From positions 1 through 61,026 of the forward strand of contig CAZYDR010000006.1 of the NCBI GenBank assembly GCA_964645285.1: a stretch of 61,026 nt of DNA, written 5' to 3'. Positions 28,189 to 36,620 of the stretch are shown in pieces (position 1 is the stretch's first letter; the number at the start of each line of letters is the position of its first letter). Both the position numbers and the translations under genes were made by a program. A model generated the notes under the pieces. It was not told the DNA's origin and searched no databases. It saw nothing but the letters and a program-made list of their open reading frames with translations. The stretch is from JAYZAP01 sp964645285 (GTDB lineage Bacteria; Pseudomonadota; Alphaproteobacteria; JAAXGF01).

Positions 28189-29325
28189 ATGGCGGCCATG
28201 AACAGCGACTCCATAACCATCGAGCGCGACGGCGATGAAGTGATCATCGCCCTGGCCGGGCGTTGGATCATCGAACGGGCCAACGACCTTGATCGCGCCC
28301 TGGAAGCGCTTGCGCTTGGCCCGGCCAAGGCGGTCACCATCGATCTCGGCGCGGTCGAGTCCCTGGATACCGCCGGCGCCTGGCTAGTCTACCGCACAGT
28401 CAAGCGCCTGCGGGGCGAGGGCTATACGATGGCCTTTATCAATAGTCGGCCGGAACTCGCCGTGCTGCTCGACCTGGTCGAGGCCAATGACCATCCGGTG
28501 GAATGCCGCCCACCCCGCGAGGCCGAGTGGCACGCGGTGGTTGCTCATGTGGGCCGAGGGACCCTCGAATCGATTGCCGAAGCGCGGCGCCTGGTGGCCT
28601 TCCTCGGACTGACCACGGCGACCCTGGGACGCAGCCTGGTTCAGCCCTGGCGCATTCGCCGCACCGCCCTGATTAGCCATATGGAGCAAACCGGTCTCGA
28701 CGCCATGCCCATCGTCGCGCTGATTTCATTTCTCGTTGGCGCCGTGCTGGCCTATCAGGGGGCCGAGCAGTTACGTCGTTTCGGGGCCGAGATTTTCGTT
28801 ATCAACCTGATCGGCATTTCGGTGCTGCGCGAAATCGCCATCCTGCTCACCGCCATTATCGTCGCCGGGCGCTCGGGCAGCGCCTTCACGGCGGCCATCG
28901 GCTCCATGAAGGTGCGCGAGGAAATAGACGCCATGCGCACCCTGGGTCTCGACCCCATGGAACTGCTGGTCATGCCCCGTTTGCTGGCGTTGATGGTTAC
29001 CCTGCCCATGCTGGCCTTCCTCGCCGACATGGCGGGCCTGGCCGGCGGCATGGTGATGGCCTGGGTCGCCCTCGGTATCAACCCCGGGCAGTTTCTCGAA
29101 CGCCTTGGCGACGCCATTCCCCTATGGTCATTCTGGGTGGGCATGATCAAGGCGCCGGTGTTCGCCTTCCTCATCGCCATGGTCGGCTGCTACGAGGGTT
29201 TCCAGGTCGAAGGCAGCGCCGAGAGCGTCGGCAAGCTGACCACCCTGGCGGTGGTCGAGGCGATCTTCCTGGTGATTGTGGTCGACGCCATTTTCTCTAT
29301 CCTCTTCGCCTATATAGGGGTCTGA
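28189..29325 (+). CDS. mlaE: MlaE-type ABC permease with N-terminal STAS domain
   Basis: A 378-residue permease of the MlaE/YrbE family. The first 95 residues form a STAS domain (MlaB-like; VIIALAGRWIIERANDLD and a DLGAVESLDTAGAW core), which in other species is a separate protein bound to the ATPase. The permease part has about five helices and the conserved segment SMKVREEIDAMRTLGLDPMELLVMPRLLA. The complex moves phospholipids between inner and outer membrane. The ATG lies one base after the cyclase stop, with a second ATG nine bases on. The TGA overlaps the ATG of mlaF by one base. Confidence 0.92.
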   Translation: MAAMNSDSITIERDGDEVIIALAGRWIIERANDLDRALEALALGPAKAVTIDLGAVESLDTAGAWLVYRTVKRLRGEGYTMAFINSRPELAVLLDLVEANDHPVECRPPREAEWHAVVAHVGRGTLESIAEARRLVAFLGLTTATLGRSLVQPWRIRRTALISHMEQTGLDAMPIVALISFLVGAVLAYQGAEQLRRFGAEIFVINLIGISVLREIAILLTAIIVAGRSGSAFTAAIGSMKVREEIDAMRTLGLDPMELLVMPRLLALMVTLPMLAFLADMAGLAGGMVMAWVALGINPGQFLERLGDAIPLWSFWVGMIKAPVFAFLIAMVGCYEGFQVEGSAESVGKLTTLAVVEAIFLVIVVDAIFSILFAYIGV

Positions 29326-30098
29326 TGATGACCGCTGACAACGACCCCATCATCCGGGTGCGCGGTCTGCGCAATCAGTTCGGCGATCAGGTCATCCACG
29401 ACAACCTCGACCTCGATGTCGCCCGCAGCGAAGTGCTGGGCGTGGTCGGTGGCTCGGGCACCGGCAAGTCGGTGCTGTTGCGCACCATCGTTGGCCTCAA
29501 CCACCCCGCCGACGGCACCATCGCTGTCTTCGGCACTGACCTCGCCTCGCTCTCCGCCGACGAACGCCGTCAGGTGGAAAAGCGTTGGGGTGTGTTGTTC
29601 CAGGACGGCGCCCTGTTCAGCTCCCTGACCGTGGCCCAGAACATCCAGGTGCCGCTCAAGGAGCACACCAGTCTGTCGGAACAGATCATCGACGAGCTGA
29701 CCGCGGTCAAGATCGGCATGGTTGGCCTGCCCGTGGAAGCGGCCGGCAAATACCCGTCGGAACTGTCCGGCGGCATGCGCAAGCGCGCCGGCCTCGCCCG
29801 CGCCCTGGCGCTGGATCCGGAGATCGTCTTCCTCGACGAACCGACCGCGGGCCTTGACCCCATCGGCGCCGCCGCCTTCGACCAGCTCATTCGCCAATTG
29901 CAACAAAACCTCGGACTAACGGTGTTTATGGTGACACATGATCTGGACAGCCTCGAAGCGATCTGCGACCGTATAGCGGTACTCGCCGAGAAACGTGTTT
30001 TGGTAGTCGGGACCATAGAAGCCTTGCGACGTCACGAGCATCCTTGGATTCATGAATATTTCCACGGCCCGCGTGCGCGCGCCGCGCAGGTTGCCTAG
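29325..30098 (+). CDS. mlaF: Mla-type lipid transport ABC ATPase
   Basis: A 257-residue ABC ATPase. The Walker A is GGSGTGKSVLL, the signature is ELSGGMRKRAGLARALAL (the M-R-K form typical of MlaF), the Walker B is EIVFLDEPTAGLDP and the switch His is in VTHDLDSL. It powers the MlaE permease at the inner membrane. The start ATG shares its first base with the mlaE stop. The last codons read PRARAAQVA and then TAG, and this TAG lies within the left terminal repeat of the 267-bp element that follows. The native C-terminus may therefore have been slightly altered by the insertion. Confidence 0.93.
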   Translation: MMTADNDPIIRVRGLRNQFGDQVIHDNLDLDVARSEVLGVVGGSGTGKSVLLRTIVGLNHPADGTIAVFGTDLASLSADERRQVEKRWGVLFQDGALFSSLTVAQNIQVPLKEHTSLSEQIIDELTAVKIGMVGLPVEAAGKYPSELSGGMRKRAGLARALALDPEIVFLDEPTAGLDPIGAAAFDQLIRQLQQNLGLTVFMVTHDLDSLEAICDRIAVLAEKRVLVVGTIEALRRHEHPWIHEYFHGPRARAAQVA

Positions 30099-30361
30099 AG
30101 CGTCGTCAGAGAATACGGGGTCATTTGATGGGACATATGAGCGTTTTGAGTAGGAGCGGCGCGCAGCGCGATGCGGCGCATCGGGCAAGCGCCGCGACGC
30201 CCGCCAAAACGCATCGATGCCCCACCCGCGGGCCGCGCCCCCTTAAATCGTGGCGGCGTTGCACGCCTTTACCGATGCGCCACATCGCCATGCGGCGTGC
30301 GCCCAACTACGGATTAAGGGGACGCGGTCAAATGGTACCGTATTCTCTGAAGCCGCTCTAG
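30095..30361. mobile_element. 267-bp MITE-like inverted-repeat element between mlaF and mlaD
   Basis: The two ends are inverted repeats. The first 34 bases from 30095 match the complement of the last 34 to 30361 at 29 positions, including CTAGAGCG and TCAGAGAATACGG. A second inverted pair lies inside (30168-30184 and 30272-30288, 16 of 17). No protein is supported. The left end contains the mlaF stop TAG; the right end gives the first G of the probable mlaD GTG start. The whole unit could fold into a long hairpin, as REP/MITE elements do. No target-site duplication is obvious because the ends coincide with codons of the flanking genes. Confidence 0.65.
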
Positions 30362-31389
30362 TGGAGACTAAAGCCAATCACGTAGCCGTGGGCAGCTTCG
30401 TGCTGCTGGCCGTCGCCGGGTTGATCGGATTTGTCCTGTGGCTCGGCAAGGCCGAGATCGACCGCGAGTTCGATGCCTACAACATCTATTTCACCGGCTC
30501 GGTAAGCGGCCTCAGCGTCGCCAGCCAGGTGCGCTATCGCGGTGTGCCGGTGGGCACGGTCACCGCCATCCGCATCGACCCTGACAATAGCGAGCAGGTC
30601 CAGGTGACCATCGAGGTGACCAAGGACACGCCGATCAAGGAAGACGCGGTGGCGTCCCTCGAAATGCGCGGCATCACCGGTCTGGTTGATGTCCAGATCG
30701 GCGGCGGCAGCAAGGGCAGCGCGCGGCTGAAGGTCGGGGCTGGCGAGGCCCTGCCGGTCATCGCCTCGACGCCGTCGAAGCTGGAGGAACTGTTCGAGGA
30801 TGTGCCCAATCTGCTGGCCAGCGCCACGGTGCTGCTTGATCAGGCCATGTTGCTGCTGAGCGACAACAATCTGGCGGCTATCACCGCATCCCTGGATAAC
30901 GTCCAGAGTTTGACCACCGATTTCGCCGAGACCGCCAAGGAGCTCAAGGTCCTGGCCGGCGACGTTACCGCCACCGCCGCCTCGATCCGCAGCACGGTCG
31001 CGGAAGTCGATACCCTGGTGGGCGACATCAGCGTCCGCCTGCCCGGCTTGCTCGACGACGTTTCGGTGACCCTGGTGGCGGCGGAGAGCACCCTTAACAC
31101 CTTTGCCGGCGCCACCGACGCCCTGACCGGCGAAGCCGAGGCGACCCTGGCGCAGGTCCGCGAAGCCGCCGCCAACCTGTCGTTGACCGCCGAGCAACTG
31201 CATCTCATGGTCGCCGAGAACCGGCCGGCGCTCCATGATTTCTCGAGCGATGGGCTCTACGAACTGTCGCGCTTCCTGGTCGAAGCCCGCGCTTTGGTGG
31301 CCAGCCTGTCGCGGGTCTCGGACCGCTTCGAAAACGACCCGGCGCGGTTCATGTTCGGCGATCCGGCACAGGGGTACACTCCACAATGA
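30361..31389 (+). CDS. mlaD: MlaD/MCE-domain lipid transport protein
   Basis: A 342-residue periplasmic-facing protein anchored by one N-terminal helix (VAVGSFVLLAVAGLIGFVLWL). The MCE domain follows (about residues 38-115, with YFTGSVSGLSVASQVRYRGVPVG), then a long helical tail of about 200 residues rich in Ala, Leu and Thr. MCE proteins form hexameric rings that pass lipids to the MlaEF transporter. The start VETKANHVAVG fits homologues, giving a GTG at 30361 whose first base is the end of the inverted-repeat element. No ribosome site is seen, so translation may be weak or coupled. The stop overlaps the next gene as ATGA. Confidence 0.9.
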   Translation: METKANHVAVGSFVLLAVAGLIGFVLWLGKAEIDREFDAYNIYFTGSVSGLSVASQVRYRGVPVGTVTAIRIDPDNSEQVQVTIEVTKDTPIKEDAVASLEMRGITGLVDVQIGGGSKGSARLKVGAGEALPVIASTPSKLEELFEDVPNLLASATVLLDQAMLLLSDNNLAAITASLDNVQSLTTDFAETAKELKVLAGDVTATAASIRSTVAEVDTLVGDISVRLPGLLDDVSVTLVAAESTLNTFAGATDALTGEAEATLAQVREAAANLSLTAEQLHLMVAENRPALHDFSSDGLYELSRFLVEARALVASLSRVSDRFENDPARFMFGDPAQGYTPQ

Positions 31390-32006
31390 TAAAACGTCCG
31401 CCCGCTTCCCTCATAGTCGCCGTGCTCTGCACCCTGGTGCTGCTCGGTTGCGCCAATGTCATTCCGGGCCGCGGCACTCCGCCCAAGCTGTTCAGCTTAA
31501 GCCCCAAGAGCACCTACAGCGCCGGCCTGCCCACGGTGAATTGGCAGCTCGTGGTCGAGTTGCCGTTCACCGCCGAAACCCTGGACACCCCACGCATCGC
31601 CCTAAGCCGCGACCGCTATACCCTGGACTACTACGGCAATGCCCGGTGGTCGGAACGCACCCCGGTGATGATCCAGACCCTGTTGGTCGAATCCTTCGAA
31701 AACACCGGCAAGATCGTTGCCGTGGCGCGTCAGGCCACAGACCTGCGGGCCGACTATGTGCTCAAGACCGACCTGCGGGAATTTCAGGCCGAGTTGAGCG
31801 ACGGTGGCCTACCCACGGCGCGGGTGCGGATCAACGCCAAGCTGGTCAAGATGCCCGAACGCACCATCATCGCCTCGTTCAAGGCCGAGCGCGCCGTCGA
31901 AGCCGAGGGCCCCGAGTTGCTTCAGGTGGTGCACGCCTTCGACACCGCCCTTGGCAAGGTTCTCAAGAGAGTCGTCGAGTGGGCCCTTAAGGCGCCGGGC
32001 GGCTGA
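31386..32006 (+). CDS. ABC-type transport auxiliary lipoprotein (PqiC-like)
   Basis: A 206-residue lipoprotein. The signal peptide ends with the lipobox LLGC, placing the lipidated Cys at residue 22. The body (KLFSLSPKSTYSA start and ADYVLKTDLREFQAEL segment) matches the auxiliary lipoproteins associated with MCE/Pqi/Mla systems, thought to sit in the outer membrane and contact the MCE protein. The ATG overlaps the mlaD stop in an ATGA arrangement, confirming operon membership. Its 3' end overlaps the convergent GNAT gene by 20 bp. Confidence 0.88.
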   Translation: MIKRPPASLIVAVLCTLVLLGCANVIPGRGTPPKLFSLSPKSTYSAGLPTVNWQLVVELPFTAETLDTPRIALSRDRYTLDYYGNARWSERTPVMIQTLLVESFENTGKIVAVARQATDLRADYVLKTDLREFQAELSDGGLPTARVRINAKLVKMPERTIIASFKAERAVEAEGPELLQVVHAFDTALGKVLKRVVEWALKAPGG

Positions 32007-32511
32007 GCCTCGCCTGCCGCGTCAGCTCAAAGACCACAGCCGCGCCGCCGCGCAGATCGAGGTCCGGGCGGTAGGTCATGCCAAGCGCTTCCATGGTCTT
32101 GCGCGAAGGATCATTGATCACCTTGGTCACCGCCACCAGACGATCCAGCCCGGCCCTCTCGAAGCCAAATCCAATTGCCGCCAAGGCCGCCTCCGTGGCC
32201 AGCCCCCGGCCCCGCCAGGACCCGGCGATGGCGAAGCGCAGGCGCGTCGGCAGGCCATCATCGGACAGCCGTAACCCGCATTCACCGACGAACACGCCAT
32301 CGCCTTTCAGGAACAGCGCCCAAATACCGAAGCCGTGGTCGCGCCAGGTGGCGACGTATCTATCGAGCTCCACCTGGGCTTGCGCCCGGGTCTGAACCCC
32401 ATCCTTCATGAGCGCCATGACCTCCGGGTCGCCGTGGTGGCGCGCTAATAGGTCGAGATCGCCCGCCGTGAAGGGGCGCATGTGAAGTCGGTCGGTTTCG
32501 ATATGATGCAT
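31987..32511 (-). CDS. GNAT family N-acetyltransferase (RimJ/RimL-like)
   Basis: A 174-residue acetyltransferase. It opens with IETDRLHMRPFTAGD, typical of RimJ/RimL-like GNAT proteins, and the acetyl-CoA pyrophosphate loop reads SWRGRGLATEAALAA. The C-terminal part has NDPSRKTMEALGM, where N and S/R align with the N-x-x-S helix of this subgroup. It would acetylate an amine on a protein or small molecule. The ATG at 32511 fits the homologous start. It is separate from the Liv operon by 34 bp but has the same direction, and its end overlaps the Mla lipoprotein gene. Confidence 0.9.
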   Translation of the reverse strand: MHHIETDRLHMRPFTAGDLDLLARHHGDPEVMALMKDGVQTRAQAQVELDRYVATWRDHGFGIWALFLKGDGVFVGECGLRLSDDGLPTRLRFAIAGSWRGRGLATEAALAAIGFGFERAGLDRLVAVTKVINDPSRKTMEALGMTYRPDLDLRGGAAVVFELTRQARLSRPAP

Positions 32512-32545
32512 GGGCCAAATTTCCGGCTTGGCCAACGCGGCCCGG

Positions 32546-33250
32546 CTAGCCGACCCAGAAGGCCTTTTCGAGATCGTCGAAGTCGGACGGCGCGCCCTCG
32601 AACTTGTTCTTGCCAAGCTCCAGCACATAGACGTAATCAGCGATTTTCAGGGCCTGGCGAATTTCCTGATCGACGACGAGGATGGTCAGGCCCTCCTTGT
32701 CGCGCAGGTCGACAAGCATTTGGTAGACCTCCTCGGCGAGCATCTTGGAGAGCCCCGCCGTGGGTTCGTCGACCAGCAGAACCTTGGGTTCCGACATCAG
32801 GGTGCGGCCGATTTCGACCATGCGCTGCTGACCGCCGGAAAGCTCGCCGGTAATCTGCTTGCACTTCTCTCGCAACACCGGGAAGCGCTCATAATTCTGT
32901 TCCATCTTGTCGCGGACCTGCCGCTTGTCGCGGCGGAAGGTCCAGCCACCGAGTTCGAGATTCTCCTGGACCGACATGTCCTTGAACACGCCGGGCTGCT
33001 GGGGAATATAGGCCAGCCCCTTGAGAATTCGTTTGTAGGCGGGGATATCGATGATGTTCTCGCCTTCGAGCAGCACCTCGCCCTCGTTGGGACGAAGGAA
33101 GCCGAAGATCGCCTTTAGGGCGGTGGATTTGCCGACCCCGTTGGCGCCGAGCACCGCGGTGATCTGATTCGACCGCGCCCGGATGGACAGATCCTGAATG
33201 ATGTTTAGGTCCTTGTAATAGCCGACGTAGAGATTGTTGATTTCGAGCAT
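32546..33250 (-). CDS. livF: HAAT ABC transporter ATP-binding protein LivF
   Basis: An ABC ATPase of 234 residues from the ATG at 33250 (237 from a GTG at 33259). The Walker A is GANGVGKSTALKAI, the signature is GELSGGQQRMVEIGR, the Walker B is VLLVDEPTAGLS, and the Q-rich switch VVDQEIRQAL replaces the usual His, as is normal for LivF. It is the last gene of a five-gene hydrophobic-amino-acid-type uptake operon reading leftwards from 37859. A GGAGG about ten bases before the ATG at 33250 favours that start. Substrates of this transporter class include branched-chain amino acids, amides and urea. Confidence 0.93.
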   Translation of the reverse strand: MLEINNLYVGYYKDLNIIQDLSIRARSNQITAVLGANGVGKSTALKAIFGFLRPNEGEVLLEGENIIDIPAYKRILKGLAYIPQQPGVFKDMSVQENLELGGWTFRRDKRQVRDKMEQNYERFPVLREKCKQITGELSGGQQRMVEIGRTLMSEPKVLLVDEPTAGLSKMLAEEVYQMLVDLRDKEGLTILVVDQEIRQALKIADYVYVLELGKNKFEGAPSDFDDLEKAFWVG

Positions 33251-33255
33251 CCTTC

Positions 33256-34026
33256 TCACGCCTCCGGCTGGTCAGGGGCACGGGCGGGCGGCGGACCGTC
33301 GTCCTCGTCCTCGACGCCGAGATAGGCCTCGATGACGTCCGGGTCGCGCTTGACGTCGTCGGGCAGGCCATCGGCGATAAGGTCGCCGTTGTTGAGCACT
33401 AACAGTCGCCGGCACAGGGTAAAAATCGAATCCATCTGGTGGCTGATCAGGATGATCGCCGTGCCGTCCTTGTTCACCCGGTCGATGTATTTGTAGATGA
33501 TATCCATGAGCCGGGGATGAACTCCAGCGAACGGTTCGTCGAGGATGATGACTTCGGCGTTGAGCATCAGAAGCCGGCCCAACTCCAACAACTTCTGCTG
33601 GCCGCCCGACAGCGCTTGGGCAAATTCGTTGCGCAGGTGATCCATGGTCAGGAACTCGAGGACTTCTATGGATTTTTCTTCGAGTTCCGCCTTATTGGCA
33701 ACGTTATCGAGCGCCAATGACGGCACATAGAGGTTTTCCAGCACGGTCATGCGGCGGAATGACCGGGTGACCTGGAAGGTGCGGCCCAGTCCAGCCCGCG
33801 CCACTTCGTAGGGCTGCAGCTGGTCGATGCGCTGGCCGTTGAGATAGACCGTGCCGCTGTTCGGCTTGATCGCGCCATCCAAAATATTGGTCATGGTCGT
33901 CTTGCCGGCGCCGTTGGGGCCGATCAGGCCGATCAGCTCGGGTCCGTCAATCTCGAAATTAACGTCCTTGAGGACATGAAGCCCGCCAAAGCGCTTGTTC
34001 AGGTCGTGGACCACGAGATTTGTCAT
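33256..34026 (-). CDS. livG: HAAT ABC transporter ATP-binding protein LivG
   Basis: A 256-residue ABC ATPase. The Walker A is GPNGAGKTTMTNIL, the signature is ALSGGQQKLLELGR, the Walker B is VIILDEPFAGVHP and the switch His is in ISHQMDSI. It pairs with LivF on the cytosolic side of the LivHM permease. The ATG overlaps the livM stop by four bases, and its own stop lies six bases before the livF ATG, showing tight coupling. The last 15 residues are an acidic and proline-rich tail (EDEDDGPPPARAP) beyond the usual end. Confidence 0.93.
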   Translation of the reverse strand: MTNLVVHDLNKRFGGLHVLKDVNFEIDGPELIGLIGPNGAGKTTMTNILDGAIKPNSGTVYLNGQRIDQLQPYEVARAGLGRTFQVTRSFRRMTVLENLYVPSLALDNVANKAELEEKSIEVLEFLTMDHLRNEFAQALSGGQQKLLELGRLLMLNAEVIILDEPFAGVHPRLMDIIYKYIDRVNKDGTAIILISHQMDSIFTLCRRLLVLNNGDLIADGLPDDVKRDPDVIEAYLGVEDEDDGPPPARAPDQPEA

Positions 34027-35237
34027 GTCTCAGCCTCGGCATCACCCATGGCGGCCGTGCGTTTGGCCACGGTCTCGGCGGCCACATGGCCGCGCAAGAA
34101 ATAGTTGATGGCTGGCGCGATCAAGCCGTTGCGGAAGAACCTCAGGGTTATCATCAGCAGCACGCCGAACACCACGAGACGCCAGATTGTCATGTCGACT
34201 TCGATGGGGCCGATCTCGAAGCTGTTGCGCAACAACTCAAGCACGAAGTTGATGGCAATAGCGCCGATCGCCGCGGCGACCACGCTCTCGACGCCGCCGA
34301 TCACCGCCATGGCGACCACCAGGCTCATCTGCAGGATCATCAGGTTATTGGGCGTGATGATGCGAATGTAATGGGCCATAACCGCCCCGGCCGCCGCCGC
34401 CATCATCGAGGTCAGAACAAACACCAAGATCTTGTAGCGGGTGGTGTTGACGCCAAGCGCCGCCGCCGCGTCCTGGTCCTCGCGCAACGCCCGCACGAAC
34501 AGGCCGAACTTGGATTTCGCCAACCACACCATGATGGCGAGGCAGGCGAGAAGCAGGAAGAGCATGACGAAATAGGGCGGCAGCTTGTCGGTCTTGTCGA
34601 AATGGTGGCCGAACAGGGTGATGCCGGCATCGAACAGGTAGGGCAGTTCTATGCCCGCCTGGCCGCGGGTGATGGCGATCTCGGCGCTGATAGCGGCGCG
34701 CAGGATTTCCGAGAACCCCAAAGTGAACAGCGCCAGATAGGCGGCCCGCAGGGGCAACACCAGAAGCCCGATTAGCAGGCCGAACAAACCACCCATGAGC
34801 GTACCGAGGGTTATGCCGAGCCAGACTGGCATGGGGGTGATCTCGACGCTGCCGTTCCAGATGGTCATCGCCTGACGCAAGCAGTCCTGGGTCAGGGTCG
34901 ACGAGGTGACGCCGATGGCGTCGACGACAACCAGGTACTGGTCGCCGAATTGAAACTCCGTGCAGAGCTCTGTCGGCACCGGGGAGAGATAAAAGTAATG
35001 GCAGAACAGAGCCGTGGTGTAGGCTCCGATGCCAGTGAATCCCATGTGCCCAAACGAAAACTGCCCGGCGTAGCCTGCCAGCATCGACCAACTCGACGCC
35101 AGGACGGCATAGAAGAAGCAGGCGGTAAGCACATGCATGACGAACGGATAATCGTTCGCCGTATAGACGAACGGAAAGATCGCGAAGAACCCGACCAGGA
35201 TCAGCCCCGCCGCCTGGAGTATGCGTTCGCGGGTCAA
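34023..35237 (-). CDS. livM: HAAT ABC transporter permease LivM, with long loop
   Basis: A 404-residue permease with about nine hydrophobic helices and the conserved SWSMLAGYAGQFSFGHMGFTGIGAYTTA segment in two parts around residues 49-76. Typical LivM proteins are nearer 320 residues. The extra length is an inserted hydrophilic loop at about residues 82-135 with two cysteines (C92 and C119), probably outside the membrane, and a second loop near 235-260. The start overlaps the livH stop by four bases and the stop overlaps the livG start by four. The loop could contact the binding protein; this is inference. Confidence 0.92.
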   Translation of the reverse strand: MTRERILQAAGLILVGFFAIFPFVYTANDYPFVMHVLTACFFYAVLASSWSMLAGYAGQFSFGHMGFTGIGAYTTALFCHYFYLSPVPTELCTEFQFGDQYLVVVDAIGVTSSTLTQDCLRQAMTIWNGSVEITPMPVWLGITLGTLMGGLFGLLIGLLVLPLRAAYLALFTLGFSEILRAAISAEIAITRGQAGIELPYLFDAGITLFGHHFDKTDKLPPYFVMLFLLLACLAIMVWLAKSKFGLFVRALREDQDAAAALGVNTTRYKILVFVLTSMMAAAAGAVMAHYIRIITPNNLMILQMSLVVAMAVIGGVESVVAAAIGAIAINFVLELLRNSFEIGPIEVDMTIWRLVVFGVLLMITLRFFRNGLIAPAINYFLRGHVAAETVAKRTAAMGDAEAET

Positions 35238-36502
35238 AACTTACCGTGGGCGCCGCTGGCGAAGCGCCGGCCGAACAGACCGGTGGGACGCAGCAATAGG
35301 GTGAGGGTGAGGATGATCATGCCGTAGGCTGGAATATAGGAGGCCGCCTTCTGGGCGTCCGGCAAACAGCCGGTGCCCGCCGCCTCGAACAGGCCGACGA
35401 TGACCCCGCCGACGAAGGCCCCCGGTACCGAGCCGAGGCCGCCGAGAACCAGTATGACGAACGAGCGCATGGCCGGAATGGCGCCGACCTGGGGCAGCCA
35501 GGAAAATGCCTGGACCAGCATGGCACCGGCCAGGGCCGCGATCATGCCGCCCAAGGCAAAGGCCAGCATATTCATGCGGTCGGGATTGATGCCGGCGATG
35601 GCCGCCGCTTCACGATCCTGACTGACCGCGCGCAGGCCCTTGCCCTGCCAGGTGCGATGCAGGAAGAGCAGCAGCAGGCCGAACACCACAATGCACATGA
35701 CCGCCGCCGTGAAGCGCGGGTTGGATATCGACACCGTGTCGAACAACTCCATATTGCCCCGGCTGGTCTTGATCAGCCACGGATCGGCACTGGTCGGCAG
35801 GCGGATGCGGGGAAAGTCGAAATAACGGGCGGCCTTCAGCGGGTTGGCACCGGCCGTGGCCTGGACGAAATACTGGATGGTGAAGGCCAGTCCGAAGGTC
35901 ACCAGGATGCCGTATTCCACCGGCCTATCGATCTTGCCCCCGTACATGGGCGTCAGGAACATGCGCTCGAACACCGCGCCGAGCACGAAGGCGGTGAGGC
36001 AAGCCAGGGAAATGGCAATGACCGGGTTCATGCCGGGAAACCACACGGCGGTCAGGAAGTAAGTAATCATGCCACCTATCATGTAGAACTCGCCGTGGGC
36101 GAAGCTGACGACGCCGAGGATCGAGAAGATCAGCGTCAGGCCGAGCGCCATGAAGCCGTAGATAATGCCGATGATCAGGCCGTTGACGATTTGCGAGGCG
36201 ATGAACGAGCCGTTGGAGACGCAGAAATTTTCCGGATCGGCGAAGCCGAAGGCGATCATCAGCACCGAGACCGCGGCGAGAGGCGGCGCCACCATCAATC
36301 GGGTGGTGATGGTCGGCGTGTTGAGGTACAGCGGAATCAGGCCCAGGGGACCGGACGCGGCGCCCAGCATAGCGCCGACGAACGGCGCGTTGGACGTATC
36401 GAGATCGCGGCGCAGATAAGCGTGCCGGATGGCGATGCTTCCGGTCACCGCCCAGAACATCATCCAGGCGAACGTCCACCAGAAAATGTGCGGAAACTCC
36501 AT
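35234..36502 (-). CDS. livH: HAAT ABC transporter permease LivH, with N-terminal extension
   Basis: A 422-residue permease. The normal LivH core starts near residue 103 with SQIVNGLIIGIIYGFMALGLTL and includes GVVSFAHGEFYMIGG and a GLRAVSQDREAAAIAGIN loop. The first 100 residues, with two or three extra hydrophobic segments beginning FPHIFWWTFAWMMFWAV, are not part of usual LivH proteins and resemble an added membrane module. The ATG at 36502 is the only sensible start, because the extension is in frame and hydrophobic. It lies 118 bp downstream of the binding-protein gene. Confidence 0.92.
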   Translation of the reverse strand: MEFPHIFWWTFAWMMFWAVTGSIAIRHAYLRRDLDTSNAPFVGAMLGAASGPLGLIPLYLNTPTITTRLMVAPPLAAVSVLMIAFGFADPENFCVSNGSFIASQIVNGLIIGIIYGFMALGLTLIFSILGVVSFAHGEFYMIGGMITYFLTAVWFPGMNPVIAISLACLTAFVLGAVFERMFLTPMYGGKIDRPVEYGILVTFGLAFTIQYFVQATAGANPLKAARYFDFPRIRLPTSADPWLIKTSRGNMELFDTVSISNPRFTAAVMCIVVFGLLLLFLHRTWQGKGLRAVSQDREAAAIAGINPDRMNMLAFALGGMIAALAGAMLVQAFSWLPQVGAIPAMRSFVILVLGGLGSVPGAFVGGVIVGLFEAAGTGCLPDAQKAASYIPAYGMIILTLTLLLRPTGLFGRRFASGAHGKF

Positions 36503-36620
36503 GCTCTACCTTGCCCCCATCAAGGTCATGGAAATAACGAAAAAGCTAAAAAATCAGCCGGTGACGACCCGCGAAACGCGGGTGCCACCGGCGGTATCTC
36601 GTTGCTTCGGCTAGCGCCGC

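Noticed and set aside
30095..30361. A coding gene or transposase inside the inverted-repeat element
   Set aside because: Short frames exist on both strands but none has family features, and the GC-rich hairpin sequence explains them.
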